From Microvirga mediterraneensis (GTDB lineage Bacteria > Pseudomonadota > Alphaproteobacteria > Rhizobiales > Beijerinckiaceae), in NCBI RefSeq assembly GCF_013520865.1, contig NZ_JACDXJ010000001.1, positions 4,449,501 through 4,513,500 on the forward strand: 64,000 nt of DNA, in the 5' to 3' direction. A program made the position numbers and the translations under genes. A model generated the notes under the pieces. The model saw only the letters and a list, made by a program, of their open reading frames with translations, made no database searches and was not told where the DNA came from. Positions 41,891-52,900 of this stretch are shown here, piece by piece (position 1 is the stretch's first letter; every line of letters begins with the position of its first letter).

Positions 41891-42778
41891 CTAGATCTCC
41901 ACGCGGTCGAGGAGCGGGACACCATGGGGTTGGAGCAGAATCCTCCCGCGTCCGACTCGGGCGAGCCGGACCGGTGCCCCCTTCTCTTCCAGGCGGCGCC
42001 GGAGAAGAAGCAATCGCGTATCGAGATTGTCCTTGACCTCGGGCAACCGCATAGTGGCCGAGAGCCGAAGCTCCCGGTTTGTGAACCCGACCCGTCCTTC
42101 GCGCTGATGCACATCGAGCATGAACATCAGCAACCGGCCCGCGACACCCTTGATGAGGTATTCGTTGTCGATGAAGATGCTGTCGTCCAGCGTGTGATGC
42201 GACACGCGGAACACGCGCTCTTCCGGTGAATCGAAAGATTTGTGGGTCTTGGAAGCATGCTCCTCTGCCGCCGGAGCCTCCGCGAGAGCGAGGGAGGCTC
42301 CGATCTGGCATGCGATGATCGTCATGACCGCCTGATCGTCGGCACCAAAAGCGAACCGCTCCCGGCTTTCGGCGAACAGCACGCCTGTGACTTTTCCTTG
42401 CACGATCATCGGAACGCCGATCCGGCTCAGCGGGCCCGGCACCGTCCCTTCCACGGTCTCCCCGCGGCCCCCGCCGGCCGGCTGCGTCTCGTCGTCCATG
42501 CCATCCGCATGGATGAGACGCCCATCAGTCGCAACCACGCCGATGAGACCGTCACCGAGGCGCACCTCCGATGTACTGCCCGTCCGCTCGTAGCCGCGAC
42601 TTCCGCGCGTGATCAGAACTCCGCGCGATCCATCGAGAAGCAGCAGCAGGATATTCCTGTATCCGAAACGTTCGCGAAGGCCATCGAGGACGGTATCGAC
42701 GATCTTGCTCGCATCGCTCTGCCGGGAGATCGCATCCACGAGAACGGCGGCATCCAACAATGGAGAGAGGCTCGGCAT
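41891..42778 (-). CDS. GAF-domain protein with C-terminal winged-helix-like region
   Basis: This is a 295-residue cytoplasmic protein. Residues about 15-165 form a GAF domain (IVDTVLDGLRERFGYRNILLLLLD, then LSRIGVPMIVQGKVTGVLFAES). A charged linker follows, and then about residues 210-290 look like a winged helix (FTNRELRLSATMRLPEVKDNLDTRLLLLRRRLEEKG). This suggests a ligand- or redox-sensing regulator, but the DNA-binding part is my reading of the pattern and not a firm family match. It stands alone with 520 bp free upstream. No cyclase or kinase motif is present. Confidence 0.72.
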   Translation of the reverse strand: MPSLSPLLDAAVLVDAISRQSDASKIVDTVLDGLRERFGYRNILLLLLDGSRGVLITRGSRGYERTGSTSEVRLGDGLIGVVATDGRLIHADGMDDETQPAGGGRGETVEGTVPGPLSRIGVPMIVQGKVTGVLFAESRERFAFGADDQAVMTIIACQIGASLALAEAPAAEEHASKTHKSFDSPEERVFRVSHHTLDDSIFIDNEYLIKGVAGRLLMFMLDVHQREGRVGFTNRELRLSATMRLPEVKDNLDTRLLLLRRRLEEKGAPVRLARVGRGRILLQPHGVPLLDRVEI

Positions 42779-43298
42779 GACGGGCGGAAGGGTCAGATCA
42801 AGAGAGACCGGCCATTTCGGCGCCGGCCAAGAACAGCTGATCCGCTCCTGGGAACCACCCGGAAACCCAATTTGGGGAGGTGCACCGCCGGGCGCGGCCC
42901 CGCATTGTCTCTCGATTGGCCTGGCCCGCTGCTGACGTCGATCTTGCCAGAGGGCCGCGGAGCTGCGTCAGCGAACTGAAGGCCCGCGTGAGTGAAATCC
43001 GGATCTGCCTTTCACCAGCATGGCCCTCCGGGTTATCGGCACACCAATCGCGATCCGCCCAAGGCGCTGGAGCTGCCTCCGCTTGAGTGAAATTTTCCCT
43101 ATTCTGTGGTGAGCCACATTTTCGAACGGCGAACCCGCTCCATTTCGCCGAAGAACTTTCTGACGGAACGTCGAAAAACGGTTGAAGGGATAGCCATGTC
43201 CTGCCCTGGGCCAATCTGCGGGCGATCGCGCGATCCGGCGAGCCCCGTTCATGGTGACGATGGACTTGCACTCCGGCGTCTCTGCTCGCACGCGAAAG
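42779..43298. other. Intergenic region, no supported gene
   Basis: These 520 bp lie upstream of the GAF gene. Short frames on both strands have no recognisable motif, biased composition and no good ribosome site. Nothing further was recognised. The promoter of the GAF gene should lie near its right-hand start, but I could not place it. Confidence 0.5.
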
Positions 43299-43610
43299 TC
43301 AGGACAGAGATCGCGTCCCATCCGCATGTGGGATGGCGCGGGTCGCCTTGTTGAGCCAGTAAGCCGCTTGTTCGTGCCGCCAGTCCAAGCGCAATGCACT
43401 TCTGAAATCGTCGATGGCCTGATCATACTGGCCGAGGCTGAGGAGAACGCGGCCACGGATCAGGTGGAACCGTACCGTATGGGGGGAGGAATGCTTAAAT
43501 TTCCGCAAGGATAGCCCTAAGCCCCAACATGTGATGAGGGCTGAAAATGGCATTCTTGGCAGTTCAATGCAGTCCCGATCTTTAGGCATCGTTTCTTTCC
43601 AAGAGTACAT
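43299..43610 (-). CDS. Possible small TPR protein or gene remnant
   Basis: This encodes up to 103 residues. Residues about 45-92 read as one and a half tetratricopeptide repeats (LIRGRVLLSLGQYDQAIDDFRSALRLDW, then HEQAAYWLNKATRAI), which fits the TPR pattern of Gly8, Tyr11, Ala20 and Asp/Pro end. The first 40 residues look unrelated, no ribosome site precedes the ATG, and a single TPR is rarely a whole protein. It is therefore probably the 3' end of a decayed TPR gene. Orphan position between GAF and AraC genes. Confidence 0.4.
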   Translation of the reverse strand: MYSWKETMPKDRDCIELPRMPFSALITCWGLGLSLRKFKHSSPHTVRFHLIRGRVLLSLGQYDQAIDDFRSALRLDWRHEQAAYWLNKATRAIPHADGTRSLS

Positions 43611-43982
43611 ACCGATTTAGCCATCTCCAGTTCGTCGGAGCGGAACGCCCCTCCTCGCTGTGGGGGAAAAGGTGGCATCGGTCTTCCTTTGCGGAAATCG
43701 GAAAAGCGCACGACCTGTCGAAATTGCGCAGAAAACGTTTTGGACCCTTCACTTTGATGCTCGACCAGTCTTCGCTGACGCGGCAGAAAAGAAACTGAGT
43801 TTCATGACACAGGCCGCAAAACGAAACCTCATTTCAAGACAACCCCTCAAAGCTCTCGCCGGCCAAGGGCTGCGCGGTTTCATCACCGTGACCTCCTGAA
43901 AGGCCGGTGCAATCGAGCAATTGAATTGACCGGATCCGATCATGGCGAGCCGAGCCCCCCGATCACCCGTGATGCGTGGAGC
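43611..43982. other. Intergenic region, no supported gene
   Basis: These 372 bp between the TPR remnant and the AraC gene have lower GC than the core regions. I found no motif-bearing frame, clear repeat or terminator; it may be further remnant of the decayed gene. Confidence 0.45.
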
Positions 43983-45017
43983 TCAGCGATACATGGCTTT
44001 TGACAGGGTCTGCTTTGGGGTTTCGCCGAACGTGCGCTTGTAGAGAGCGCCGAACTCACCCAAATGGCCAAAGCCGCAAGCGAGCGCAATCTCCGTTACG
44101 GTGCCGACAGCCGGATCCGCCGCGAGCAATGCCCTGTTCACGTGCTGCAGGCGAACGGACCGAAGAAAGGCCATGGGAGTCATGCCACGGAAGTTCTGGA
44201 AGCCATTCTGCAGGCTCCTGGCACTCACTCCCGCATAATTGGCGATATCCGCAAGCGATAACGGCTCGGAATAATGCGCTTCGATATAGGCTTCGGCGCG
44301 CTTTACATAAAAGGGCGCGGCCGCGGATTGGGGCCGCAGAAGCGCATCGGTGTAGGTGTGGCGTTGGGACAGAAGAAGCCCGGTGAGCAGGGATTGCTCG
44401 AATTGCCGCCAAGCTATGGGCGAGTGCCTGATAAGAGCCTCCGGGTCGGATAACTCCGTCTCCACATATTCCAAAAGCCTCAGCCAGCTATGTCCGGTCG
44501 GGGCCTCCAGATCGACCCCGGTATCGAAGTCGAGAAAGCCCGGAATTTCATAGCCAAGAAGTTTGGCGCAGCATTCCGCAACCTTGTGCCGGCTCGTGAT
44601 GAGCACGCGATGCTCCGCATCCTTCGGAATCGTGAGCATCCGCTGGGGTCCGGAGGAGAAGATGACGCCCTGGCGTTGTGAGATCGTGAAAGATTCTCGA
44701 TTGATCTCAAGCTGGCTGGGTTGGCTCGGGCTGACCACGAAAGCCATCCGATCGTCAGCTTCCTCCGGGGATTGGTCTATCTCGACGTCGCTTTCGACGT
44801 GGAGCCGGAAGATGCCAAGATCGAAATGTCCTCGATACCCGAACATTCCACCCGCCGACCTGTCGCGAGATGCCGGCGTAAGACGCTGGGGCGACACGAA
44901 GACATTGAGGGCGTTCTCCAACTCTTCAAGCTTGGTCGAGCGCCAAGTCTGGTCGATGATGAAATCGATGTGAGGCGCCGCTTCGGCGTCCTGATCCGGC
45001 GTATCGTCCATGACCAT
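43983..45017 (-). CDS. AraC-family transcriptional regulator
   Basis: This 344-residue regulator has an N-terminal AraC-binding-like domain (about 25-210, cupin-like, with RGHFDLGIFRLHVES) and a C-terminal AraC DNA-binding domain (about 240-340). The latter holds two helix-turn-helices, SLADIANYAGVSARSLQNGFQNFRG and VTEIALACGFGHLGEFGALYKRTFGETP. The start may be the ATG at 45017 or the one two codons later. The neighbouring 45018-45120 is AT-rich and probably holds its promoter. The effector is unknown; the adjacent RTX genes are a possible but untested target. Confidence 0.92.
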   Translation of the reverse strand: MVMDDTPDQDAEAAPHIDFIIDQTWRSTKLEELENALNVFVSPQRLTPASRDRSAGGMFGYRGHFDLGIFRLHVESDVEIDQSPEEADDRMAFVVSPSQPSQLEINRESFTISQRQGVIFSSGPQRMLTIPKDAEHRVLITSRHKVAECCAKLLGYEIPGFLDFDTGVDLEAPTGHSWLRLLEYVETELSDPEALIRHSPIAWRQFEQSLLTGLLLSQRHTYTDALLRPQSAAAPFYVKRAEAYIEAHYSEPLSLADIANYAGVSARSLQNGFQNFRGMTPMAFLRSVRLQHVNRALLAADPAVGTVTEIALACGFGHLGEFGALYKRTFGETPKQTLSKAMYR

Positions 45018-45185
45018 CTTCAGAGGAGAACTGGTTTTTTCTTTTTCAAACCGCGAGATATAACAATTGAGTACAACTATAAGCTTGCATATATTAAATA
45101 CAAACTAAGTTAATACTAAAAATAGTTATCTGCCCTCGGAAAACCCCCGCACTCGCGGAGATCTGCCAGGGCTATGGCCCCTAAA

Positions 45186-45232
45186 GCATCGGACCCAAAG
45201 GTGAAATCCACTTTTGGATTCCCATCCGATGC
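45186..45232. repeat. Palindrome of the GCATCCGA family
   Basis: GCATCGGA(CCCAAAGGTG) pairs with (CACTTTTGGATTCCCA)TCCGATGC, leaving a small mismatch bulge. The core AAAGTGGA/TCCACTTT is shared with the other copies. Confidence 0.75.
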
Positions 45233-45451
45233 GTTCTTCTTTGAGCAAAGCAGCGTCGTTGCGGCCCCGAAGGGCCGCGTCAACGACAGCCGGATCCCGT
45301 TTCCCGCACAATGTTCTAGTAGTCGCAAAATCCGAAATCTCTTGCTGCGTTCGGTCCGCGAACTGTTAGCGCCTCGGACGGACCCAGAGAGCCGCGTCAG
45401 CGAAAAGTGGCCCCAGCTCTCCGCCTCATCCGATGCGCCAGCCCAGAGAAG

Positions 45452-45496
45452 GAGCCTCGGACCCGAAAGGGGAGTCCACTTTCGGGTCCGAGGCTC
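45452..45496. repeat. Perfect long palindrome of the same family
   Basis: GAGCCTCGGACCCGAAA and TTTCGGGTCCGAGGCTC are perfect 17-nt inverted arms with an 11-nt loop. It lies 140 bp past the 3' end of the RTX protein gene and could act as its transcription stop, although no T-run follows. Confidence 0.8.
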
Positions 45497-45636
45497 TAGC
45501 GCGGTCGTTATTCTCTCATCCACGCCGATGCGTTACTCTTCGAACAGCGCTTCACAAGCTCGCACCCTTTGGGTTCTTCCAAGAAGAAACTCCGGCAGGA
45601 GCCCCGCCGGAGTTGAGGTCAAAACCGATAGGCTCG

Positions 45637-48600
45637 TCAGATAACCCAGATATCCGTGACCTTCAGCCCTTTGACCTTCACGATCTCGACTGCGGCGCCT
45701 TTGCCGGAACCGTCGGCATCGTAGTAGAGCACGCCGCCCTTGTAGACCAGGTAGTCGTTCTTGTCCGTGGCCTTGTTGGCCTTGAACATCGTGACGTCGA
45801 GCTTTGCGGGCACATCGAATGTACCCGTCGTTCCGAGCTTCTTGAACACAGCGTTATCAAGGAAGAGCTTGTCCTGACCCGACTTGAAGTCATAGATCTG
45901 ATCGAAGTTCGCCGCTTTGCTGGTCTTTTTGTTGAAGACGAAGGTGTCGTTGCCGGCACCACCATAAAGCTTGTCGTGACCTTCCTCACCGTTGAGGACG
46001 TCGTCATCGGCGTCGCCCTTGAGAAGGTCGTTGCCTTTGCCGCCGAAGAGGGCGTCGTTGCCGATGCCCCCGTACATCTTATCGTTGCCGGCCTCGCCCT
46101 TCAGGAGATCCTTGCCGGCTTCGCCCTTCAAGGTGTCGTTGCCTTTGCCGCCGAACAGACTGTCGATGCCATCGCCACCCAGGAGAGAATCGTCACCGTT
46201 CTCGCCAAAGAGCTGGTCGTCACCGGCCAATCCCTTGATGATGTCCTTCGCCGTGCCGGTGCCGCCCTTGAGGATGTCGTCCAGGGCGGAGCCGTTCATC
46301 TTGTCGGCCTTCTTCGTGCCGCGCTTGTTCAAGGTGAGCTGGTCACCGACATTGATGGTGAAGACCTGATCCTGCACACCCCCGTGACCATCGGCGACCC
46401 TCACCTTGATCTGGTGAGACGCAGCCTCTTCGAAATTGACGCCCGGTCCGGCCAGCACGAGCTTGTTGCCAGAGGAGATGGCGAAACGGCCACCCGCATT
46501 GTCGAGGAGCGTGTAGGTGAGAACATCACCATTCGCATCGGCAGCCGAAAGCGTGCCGATTTCCGCACCCGGCAGGGTGTACTCCAGGACGGAAGCATTG
46601 CTCAGCGACAGGCCCGTCGGGGCGTTGTTGGGTGGGTTGACCGGCGCATCCTTCACAACGACGGTGATGGTTTGTGTCGCCACGTCGTCAATGCTGCCGT
46701 CCGATACCCGGACCGTTAGCTGGTACGGCGTGTCCGCGCCGACCTGCAACCGGTCAGCATTGGCGATCTTGATCTTGCCGGTGGCGTCGATCGTGAACAG
46801 GCCGTTATGCGTATCAGCCAACGAGTAGGACAGAGTACGTCCATCAAGGTTGGCATCCGGGTCGGACGCCGTCACCGTGCCGATCTCGACGGCGCCAGCA
46901 TTCTCGCTGACGACGATCGTTCCGTTCGCACCAGCCTGACCGCTGCCGGATGCGGTGATCGGGGCAATCGTCGGGCCGACATTGTTCTTCACGGTGATCG
47001 TCACGCCGCCGGTGACGGGAGTGACGCCATCGGTGGCCGTGATCCGGTAGGTTCGCGTGTAGTCTGCTGTGAGAGGAACCCAGTCCACACCGCCGCGCAC
47101 ACGGATTTCATTGCCGACAATCTCGAACCGTCCGTCCTCGCTGACCTTTCCTCCGGTATCATTCATTGGATTTTCGAACGTATATCCAATATCGACGGCA
47201 CCGTCTTTAAGCGGAAGCGTCTTGACAACGAAGCCGTTGGTCTTGCCCTCATGCACCGTGTGGGTGCCCGACGGGGTTGGCGGAGGCGGATTGTCCGGCA
47301 CCGTACCGACGACATTCACCGCGTTGGTGAAGGTCTTAATCGGGTTGAAGGTGTCCGTCACGGTGAACGAGAAGTCTGTCTGCCCTGCGGCAGCCGCCGT
47401 GAAGGTGACTGCGGCAAGGAAGGTTTCGATGGCAGTCGCAGAGCCCATCAGTGTGAACTTCCGAACGCCGTTCCCATCCGTACCGTTATCGGTAACCTGC
47501 ACGCCACCGCCAGGCACCATCCCGGCAAGCTCACCCTTCACGTTCTGGAACGATACGGTCAGGGTGAGATCGTCACCGTCGAGATCGTCGATGTCGACAC
47601 CCGACAAAATGCCGGCGATAGCGGTTCCGACGTCGCCGCTATGAGTTTCCTGTCCGGCGCGGATCGCGAAGCTCGGAGCATTGTCGTCGTCGGTGATCGA
47701 GCCCGTCGCGCTGCCTTGGCCGGGATTGATAGCCGCACCTTGCAAATTGCCCAGCGTGACAGTGAAGGTCTCGGCGAGTTCTGCAACCCGGTCGGCTCTC
47801 ACCTTCAAGGTAATATTCTGGAAGATATCGGTCCCCGAGAAGCTGACGATACCAGTCAGGTCCTGGAAATCGTTGGCATCGATCCCGGTGCCACTCACGG
47901 TCCAGGTAGCCGTTGACGTGCTTCCCGTCGAATCCCGCGTGACGCGGAACACGTAATCCACGAAGCCGGCATCACCCTCGACCACCGGTCCGGTCGTGAT
48001 GGCGGCGATCGACAGGAGCGGCACGTTCTTCACGGTGATGGACACATTGCCCGTGACGGTGCCGTTCGGTGCACCCGAGCCGTCATCGGCGATGATGGCA
48101 TAGTTCGGCAGGGTCGTATCCTGCGCCACTTCGGAGAGCGTTGTTCCGTTGGGTGCGTTGACAACGATCTTGTTGTTTTCGATCCGGAACTTCCCATCCA
48201 GGCTGATCTTGTGGGCAGCATCCTGCGCGACAGCGAAGGTGTAGGAAATTGCCTGTCCGTCGTCATCGAAATCGTCCATGACGAGCACGGGCGTACCGTC
48301 GCCGGAACGCTCATTGATGGTCGCTGCAGCTGTCGGATCGGTTGGGGCCTGGTTCGGCGCCGTCGCCGTGACGGTGGAGGGGGCTCCGGCCACGGCCGTG
48401 TGCTGGCCGGTGCCGGTGTGCTGGTCGACCACCGTGTACGAGAACGTCTTCGTGCCCGCCGCCGTCGGCGTGAAGGTCACGTTGTCGAGGAAGTTCGACA
48501 CGGCCAAGGCCTTGCCGGTGAACGTGATCGAGCCGGTGCCGGCGTTGTTCACCACCGTCACGCCGCCGCCGCTCGTCAGCCCGCCCCAGGTGCCGCCGCC

Positions 48601-49875
48601 GGCCGCGAACGTCACCGTCAGGGTGACGTCGTCGTTCTCCGCGTCGGTCAACGCGATGGCGGCGAACGGGGTGATCGTCGCCCCGACCGACACCGCTTGG
48701 TCCCCCGCCCCCGCGGTGAACGCCGCGTTGTTGTTGATGTCCGCCGCCACCGTGATCGCCGTGCTGCTGGCCGACCACGCGCCCGCGCCCTGCGGCTTCA
48801 CCTGCACGGTGAAGGTGGTGTTCTGGCCCGCGCCGCTATAGCTGTCCGTCGGGTTGAACTGCAGCCCCGCCAGCCAGGCGTTCACCTGGCTCTTCGTGCC
48901 CGTGAAGCTGTAGATCTTGGTGGTCGCGTCGCCCCCGGCCACCTGGCCCTGGAACGCGCCGTTCGCCGCCGCGAACGACACCTCCACCGTCAGCGGGTCC
49001 AGGTCGTTGCCGTAGCTCACCGACAGGGCGCCGTTGAACGGCGTCGGGTAGACCGTGCCCGTCGACTCCCCGCTCACCGTCGTCGTCGCCGCCGCAATCG
49101 TCGGAGGTGTCGGTGCCGCCTGCGTGATCGCAACCTGATAGCTCTGTTGCTTTTGAAGGGTGTTATTGCCGACATCGTAGGCAACGACGATCAAATCCTT
49201 TGACGTTCCATCCGTCGATGTGATTGCTTGGTTCGTCGTGATCTGGCCAGTCGTCTCATTGATCGTGAACTTGCCGTCCACGGTCAGCAGGTTGCCACCC
49301 ACCAGGAACGCATATTTATTGTTTTTGAATGCCGTAAGAAGATCAGGATCAACCCAGGTTGCCTTGACGACGGTTGCACCGGCACCCGTCGTACCTCCCG
49401 TAATCGTCGACTGAGCTCCGAAATTGACTGCACTGACTGCCTCATTCACATTCTGGATGTTGAACGTGAAGGCAAGACCGTAATCTGCCTTTGGTGTGTA
49501 GCCCGTCTGAAAGCCCACGGAGAACTGGATGGTGTTCGTCCAAACATTCGTCGGACCGTTCTTGTCCTCGAAGTTCCACAATGTGGAAGCAGGCGTCGTC
49601 GTGTCTCCATTAGGACGCTTCAAATAGACAACCCAGCTGTTGAAACCGGCATCCCATCTGATTCCATAGCGCCCAAAGTCATCTCCAGGTGCGCCATTCG
49701 CGGTATCTGGAGTAAGAATGACTTTCGAAAGATCCTCCTGAGGATCGAAGCCGGTAATCTTTGCGACAATCAGCCCAACATCTGAATTCTCGTTGAAGTT
49801 GAGGGCCGCAGAATTGGTCGGATCGGTGCTTGTTCCGTTAACCGCTTCCATTGCGAGATTGTAAAAGATCGCCAT
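45637..49875 (-). CDS. Large RTX surface/secreted protein with cadherin-like and Calx-beta domains
   Basis: This is a 1412-residue acidic protein that probably leaves the cell by type I secretion. I start it at the ATG of 49873-49875, with AGAGG about 6 bp upstream, rather than 11 codons earlier. It has no Sec signal. In order: a novel N-terminus (about 1-170); about three ~95-residue repeats of the xPFxGxxLxDxExDxLTVTxSF type; a Calx-beta domain at about 630-730; cadherin-like segments; a block of about ten RTX nonapeptides (GGxGxDxLx, about 1190-1310) that fold on calcium; and a C-terminal tail, the usual secretion signal. It lies 82 bp after the giant gene and may be co-transcribed with it. 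Role: adhesin or matrix protein, inferred. Confidence 0.88.
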   Translation of the reverse strand: MAIFYNLAMEAVNGTSTDPTNSAALNFNENSDVGLIVAKITGFDPQEDLSKVILTPDTANGAPGDDFGRYGIRWDAGFNSWVVYLKRPNGDTTTPASTLWNFEDKNGPTNVWTNTIQFSVGFQTGYTPKADYGLAFTFNIQNVNEAVSAVNFGAQSTITGGTTGAGATVVKATWVDPDLLTAFKNNKYAFLVGGNLLTVDGKFTINETTGQITTNQAITSTDGTSKDLIVVAYDVGNNTLQKQQSYQVAITQAAPTPPTIAAATTTVSGESTGTVYPTPFNGALSVSYGNDLDPLTVEVSFAAANGAFQGQVAGGDATTKIYSFTGTKSQVNAWLAGLQFNPTDSYSGAGQNTTFTVQVKPQGAGAWSASSTAITVAADINNNAAFTAGAGDQAVSVGATITPFAAIALTDAENDDVTLTVTFAAGGGTWGGLTSGGGVTVVNNAGTGSITFTGKALAVSNFLDNVTFTPTAAGTKTFSYTVVDQHTGTGQHTAVAGAPSTVTATAPNQAPTDPTAAATINERSGDGTPVLVMDDFDDDGQAISYTFAVAQDAAHKISLDGKFRIENNKIVVNAPNGTTLSEVAQDTTLPNYAIIADDGSGAPNGTVTGNVSITVKNVPLLSIAAITTGPVVEGDAGFVDYVFRVTRDSTGSTSTATWTVSGTGIDANDFQDLTGIVSFSGTDIFQNITLKVRADRVAELAETFTVTLGNLQGAAINPGQGSATGSITDDDNAPSFAIRAGQETHSGDVGTAIAGILSGVDIDDLDGDDLTLTVSFQNVKGELAGMVPGGGVQVTDNGTDGNGVRKFTLMGSATAIETFLAAVTFTAAAAGQTDFSFTVTDTFNPIKTFTNAVNVVGTVPDNPPPPTPSGTHTVHEGKTNGFVVKTLPLKDGAVDIGYTFENPMNDTGGKVSEDGRFEIVGNEIRVRGGVDWVPLTADYTRTYRITATDGVTPVTGGVTITVKNNVGPTIAPITASGSGQAGANGTIVVSENAGAVEIGTVTASDPDANLDGRTLSYSLADTHNGLFTIDATGKIKIANADRLQVGADTPYQLTVRVSDGSIDDVATQTITVVVKDAPVNPPNNAPTGLSLSNASVLEYTLPGAEIGTLSAADANGDVLTYTLLDNAGGRFAISSGNKLVLAGPGVNFEEAASHQIKVRVADGHGGVQDQVFTINVGDQLTLNKRGTKKADKMNGSALDDILKGGTGTAKDIIKGLAGDDQLFGENGDDSLLGGDGIDSLFGGKGNDTLKGEAGKDLLKGEAGNDKMYGGIGNDALFGGKGNDLLKGDADDDVLNGEEGHDKLYGGAGNDTFVFNKKTSKAANFDQIYDFKSGQDKLFLDNAVFKKLGTTGTFDVPAKLDVTMFKANKATDKNDYLVYKGGVLYYDADGSGKGAAVEIVKVKGLKVTDIWVI

Positions 49876-49957
49876 CGGCCCCTCTTTATTAAGTTTATAC
49901 CATTTCACTTATGAGACAAAATCGGACCGTGTTTCGCAGCCTCGATATCTTGCTACG

Positions 49958-52900
49958 TTATATCACTATAAACGCCGACCTGTCCAGGGTTGCGCTATTG
50001 GCGAGCCACGCGAACATGACCGCTGCTGCCTCACCTGAGCCGTCCTCATCGAAGTAGAGCGCGCCGGAGTCGGGATCGTAGATGATCCTATGCGTGTCCA
50101 AGGTCGCCGCAGGCCCAACCACGAACACATCGTCCGTCAGTTCACCACCCTGATAGTCCCACAACTGGAACACATCAGCGCTCAGCCGAATAATGTCTTC
50201 TCCAGCGGTAAAGTCTTGGATGGTATCGAATTCGTCAGCGATCAGATCCGTATCGAATACGAAGGCGTCGTGGCCTGTGCCGCCCGTGAGATCATCGTAA
50301 CCATAGCCGCCATGCAGAACGTCATCGCCCCCGCCGCCGGAGAATGCGTCGTCACCTCTGCCGCCTTTGAAGGTTTCGTTCGCTGCGGTGCCCGTTCCGA
50401 TTTCATTGAACCAGTCGCGCACTGTAATGCTCATCTGCTTCTGGAATGTACCAGACCCATCCGAAACCTGGATTGTCACTGAGTGAGAGCGCGATACCTC
50501 GAAGTCGAGCTTGGTACCGTCGAGCACCTTCAATCGGTCGCCATCGATGTAGAACCGACCAGCCGCGTCTTGATCCGACAGAATCGCATTACCCGATCCA
50601 TCCGTGCCAATCACGAACTTGAACGTGTACGCTCCTGACGGTCCATCAGTATCGACTGGCAACAGAGAGCCGATCGTGAACCCATTCTGTGACCACTCGC
50701 GCGCCCAATTTCCAGACCAGCCAAGATCCGTTGGTGCTTGGTTCGCCTGCTCCGCCCCGATCGTCACAGTCTGCTCAGCCGACGCCACCCGAAGCTCGGG
50801 ATGAGCTACGTCATAAGCGACGATCGTAAACGTGTGGGTCGTGTTCGCATCCGTGTCGACGAGGGTCCGCGTCAGGCGCACCTGCCCGGACACTTCGTCA
50901 ATTTCGAATAAACCGTCATCACTCCTCAGACTCAGCGCACCGTTCACAAGGAACTTGTAGTGATTGATCCGGAACTGATCGTTCAGCACATCGGGATCGT
51001 TCGAACCAACAAGAACGAGACTCGTGTTGTCGAGGTCTCCAACCCGCAGCGTCGCAAATGTTCCGAAGGTCACCTCCGTCGGCGCCTCGTTCACATCCTC
51101 GAGGTTGATCGTGATGTCTACATGGGCGGACTCAAAGCCGTTGCCCTGCTGGTCTCTCGTCCATACGCTGATGGTCCAGCTGTGCTGCGTCAGCGTTTCG
51201 TAGTCGAGGCCCGCCCGCAGGGTGATCCTGCCGGTCGCCTGGTCGATATCGAACAGGCCGCTCTGGTCATTCATGAAGTACCGAAGATCAGCCAGGCTGC
51301 CGTCGTCGTGCGCGACGATCTGCGCTACGAACCCATTGGCCAGAACCGTCTCCAGGAAGCCGATCGTCGCGACCGCCGGTCCGGCGCCGCTGTTGACGCC
51401 GTCCACGACGGGCGCCTGATTGGCGCCCGTATCGTTGATCGCGATATGGATCGTGCTCTCGGTGTAAGCACCATGGATATCCACGGCCCGCACAAGATAG
51501 GGAAGATCCGGAATGTCTCCATCGACGAAGGCGTTGAGCACCTTTACAGCGCCGCCGACGATCTCGAACCGGTTGTCCTGGCTCCCCCGGTGCATGGCGT
51601 TGTCGTACCAGAAGCCGACCGCCACATCGTCATTGTCCGGGTCAACAACATGCAGGGTACCCACCTCTGACCCAGGCGCGGCGGTCTCGGCGATCGTCTT
51701 CCTTGCGGCATCGTCCGACCAGCCGGGAGCGACCGGGGCACGGTTTTGATCAGTCGATGTCTCGCCATCGGATGTGTTCACCGTGGCCCACGTGCTGACC
51801 GGGTAATGATATGCGTCCTGGACCGTAATCGAGAAGATATGCGGACCGATGAGACCATCGATAGGATTGTCGGGATCATAATGGGCCGGATCGTAGCGGA
51901 GAGCGTGAAGGATACCGTCCAGTGCATCGGCCGTACCCGCGAAGGTGATGGTCACGACGTTGCCTGAAGTCGCAACCTGCACACTCGGGTCATTCGGGTT
52001 ATAGCCGGTCAGCGTTCCGAGGTTTCCGTTGAAGGAGACCGTGACGATCAGCGTATCACCGTCGCTATCCGTCAGATCGATGCCACGGAATGGCGCCACC
52101 ACAGGACCGTCGTCGGTGGCGGGCGTCACCTGTGTTCCAGGGAAGAATGTCACGCTCGGCTCGGCATTCGGAGCCGGATCCGTGCCATGGGTCGTGCGGA
52201 CCGTCACCTGGGCCGTAACCGGCTCGTGCATGGGATCCTGAACCGAGATATCGAAGATCGTGCTCACGCCTGTCGGCGCATTCGACGCCGAGTCGTCGGT
52301 CGGATTGAATGACAAGCCGTGCAGGAATTCGGTCAAAGAACCGACATTAGCCGTGATGGTGTAGGTGCGAATACCATTCACGAGCGATGTGGCGACGTCC
52401 CACCCAAGTAAGCCTTCGAGCTCGCCGGCCGCATCACTGAACCGGATGGTCAGAACGAGGATGTCATTCTCCGCGTCCGTGATGCCGACGCCATAGAACG
52501 GGTAAACGGCGGAGCCATTATCCGTGGCCCATGTCGTGTCCGAACCCTGAGCGATCTCAATGCTGGGCGCTGCGTTCGTGATGCCCGAGCCATAAGGCGC
52601 CGTTACGACCTCCACCTGGCCCGTTACAGGAGAATGGGTCGAGTCCTGGACCGTGATCGTAAAGGCCGTCGTAACTGAAGCGGAACCCGTCAATCCATCG
52701 GTCGGGTCGAACGACAGGCCATGCAGGATCGCGTCCAGCTCGTCGGCCTTTCCCGTGAGCACATAGGTCCGGATCCCATTCATCTGCGTCCACGTCGTGG
52801 GAAGGCCGGTGCCTAGCAACGCTCCCGTGGCCGCCACGAACGAGATCGTCAGAACAAGCGTATCGTTCTCCGCATCCGAGATATCGACACCTCGGAACGG

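Larger units (their letters stand above)
45018..45636. other. Intergenic region with AT-rich segment and clustered palindromes
   Basis: These 619 bp lie between the AraC gene start and the RTX protein gene 3' end. Positions 45055-45130 are strikingly AT-rich for this genome. From 45180 to 45500 there are several elements of the GCATCGGA palindrome family (two listed separately, one partial near 45390-45440). No protein gene is supported. Confidence 0.6.

Noticed and set aside
45055..45130. AT-rich segment as a replication origin
   Set aside because: No DnaA-box cluster or origin-linked genes; an AT-rich promoter region of the AraC gene is a simpler explanation.
45186..45496. CRISPR-like array from repeated GCATCGGA units
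   Set aside because: Units are palindromic, unevenly spaced, differ in sequence, and lack spacers of constant size; no cas genes are present.
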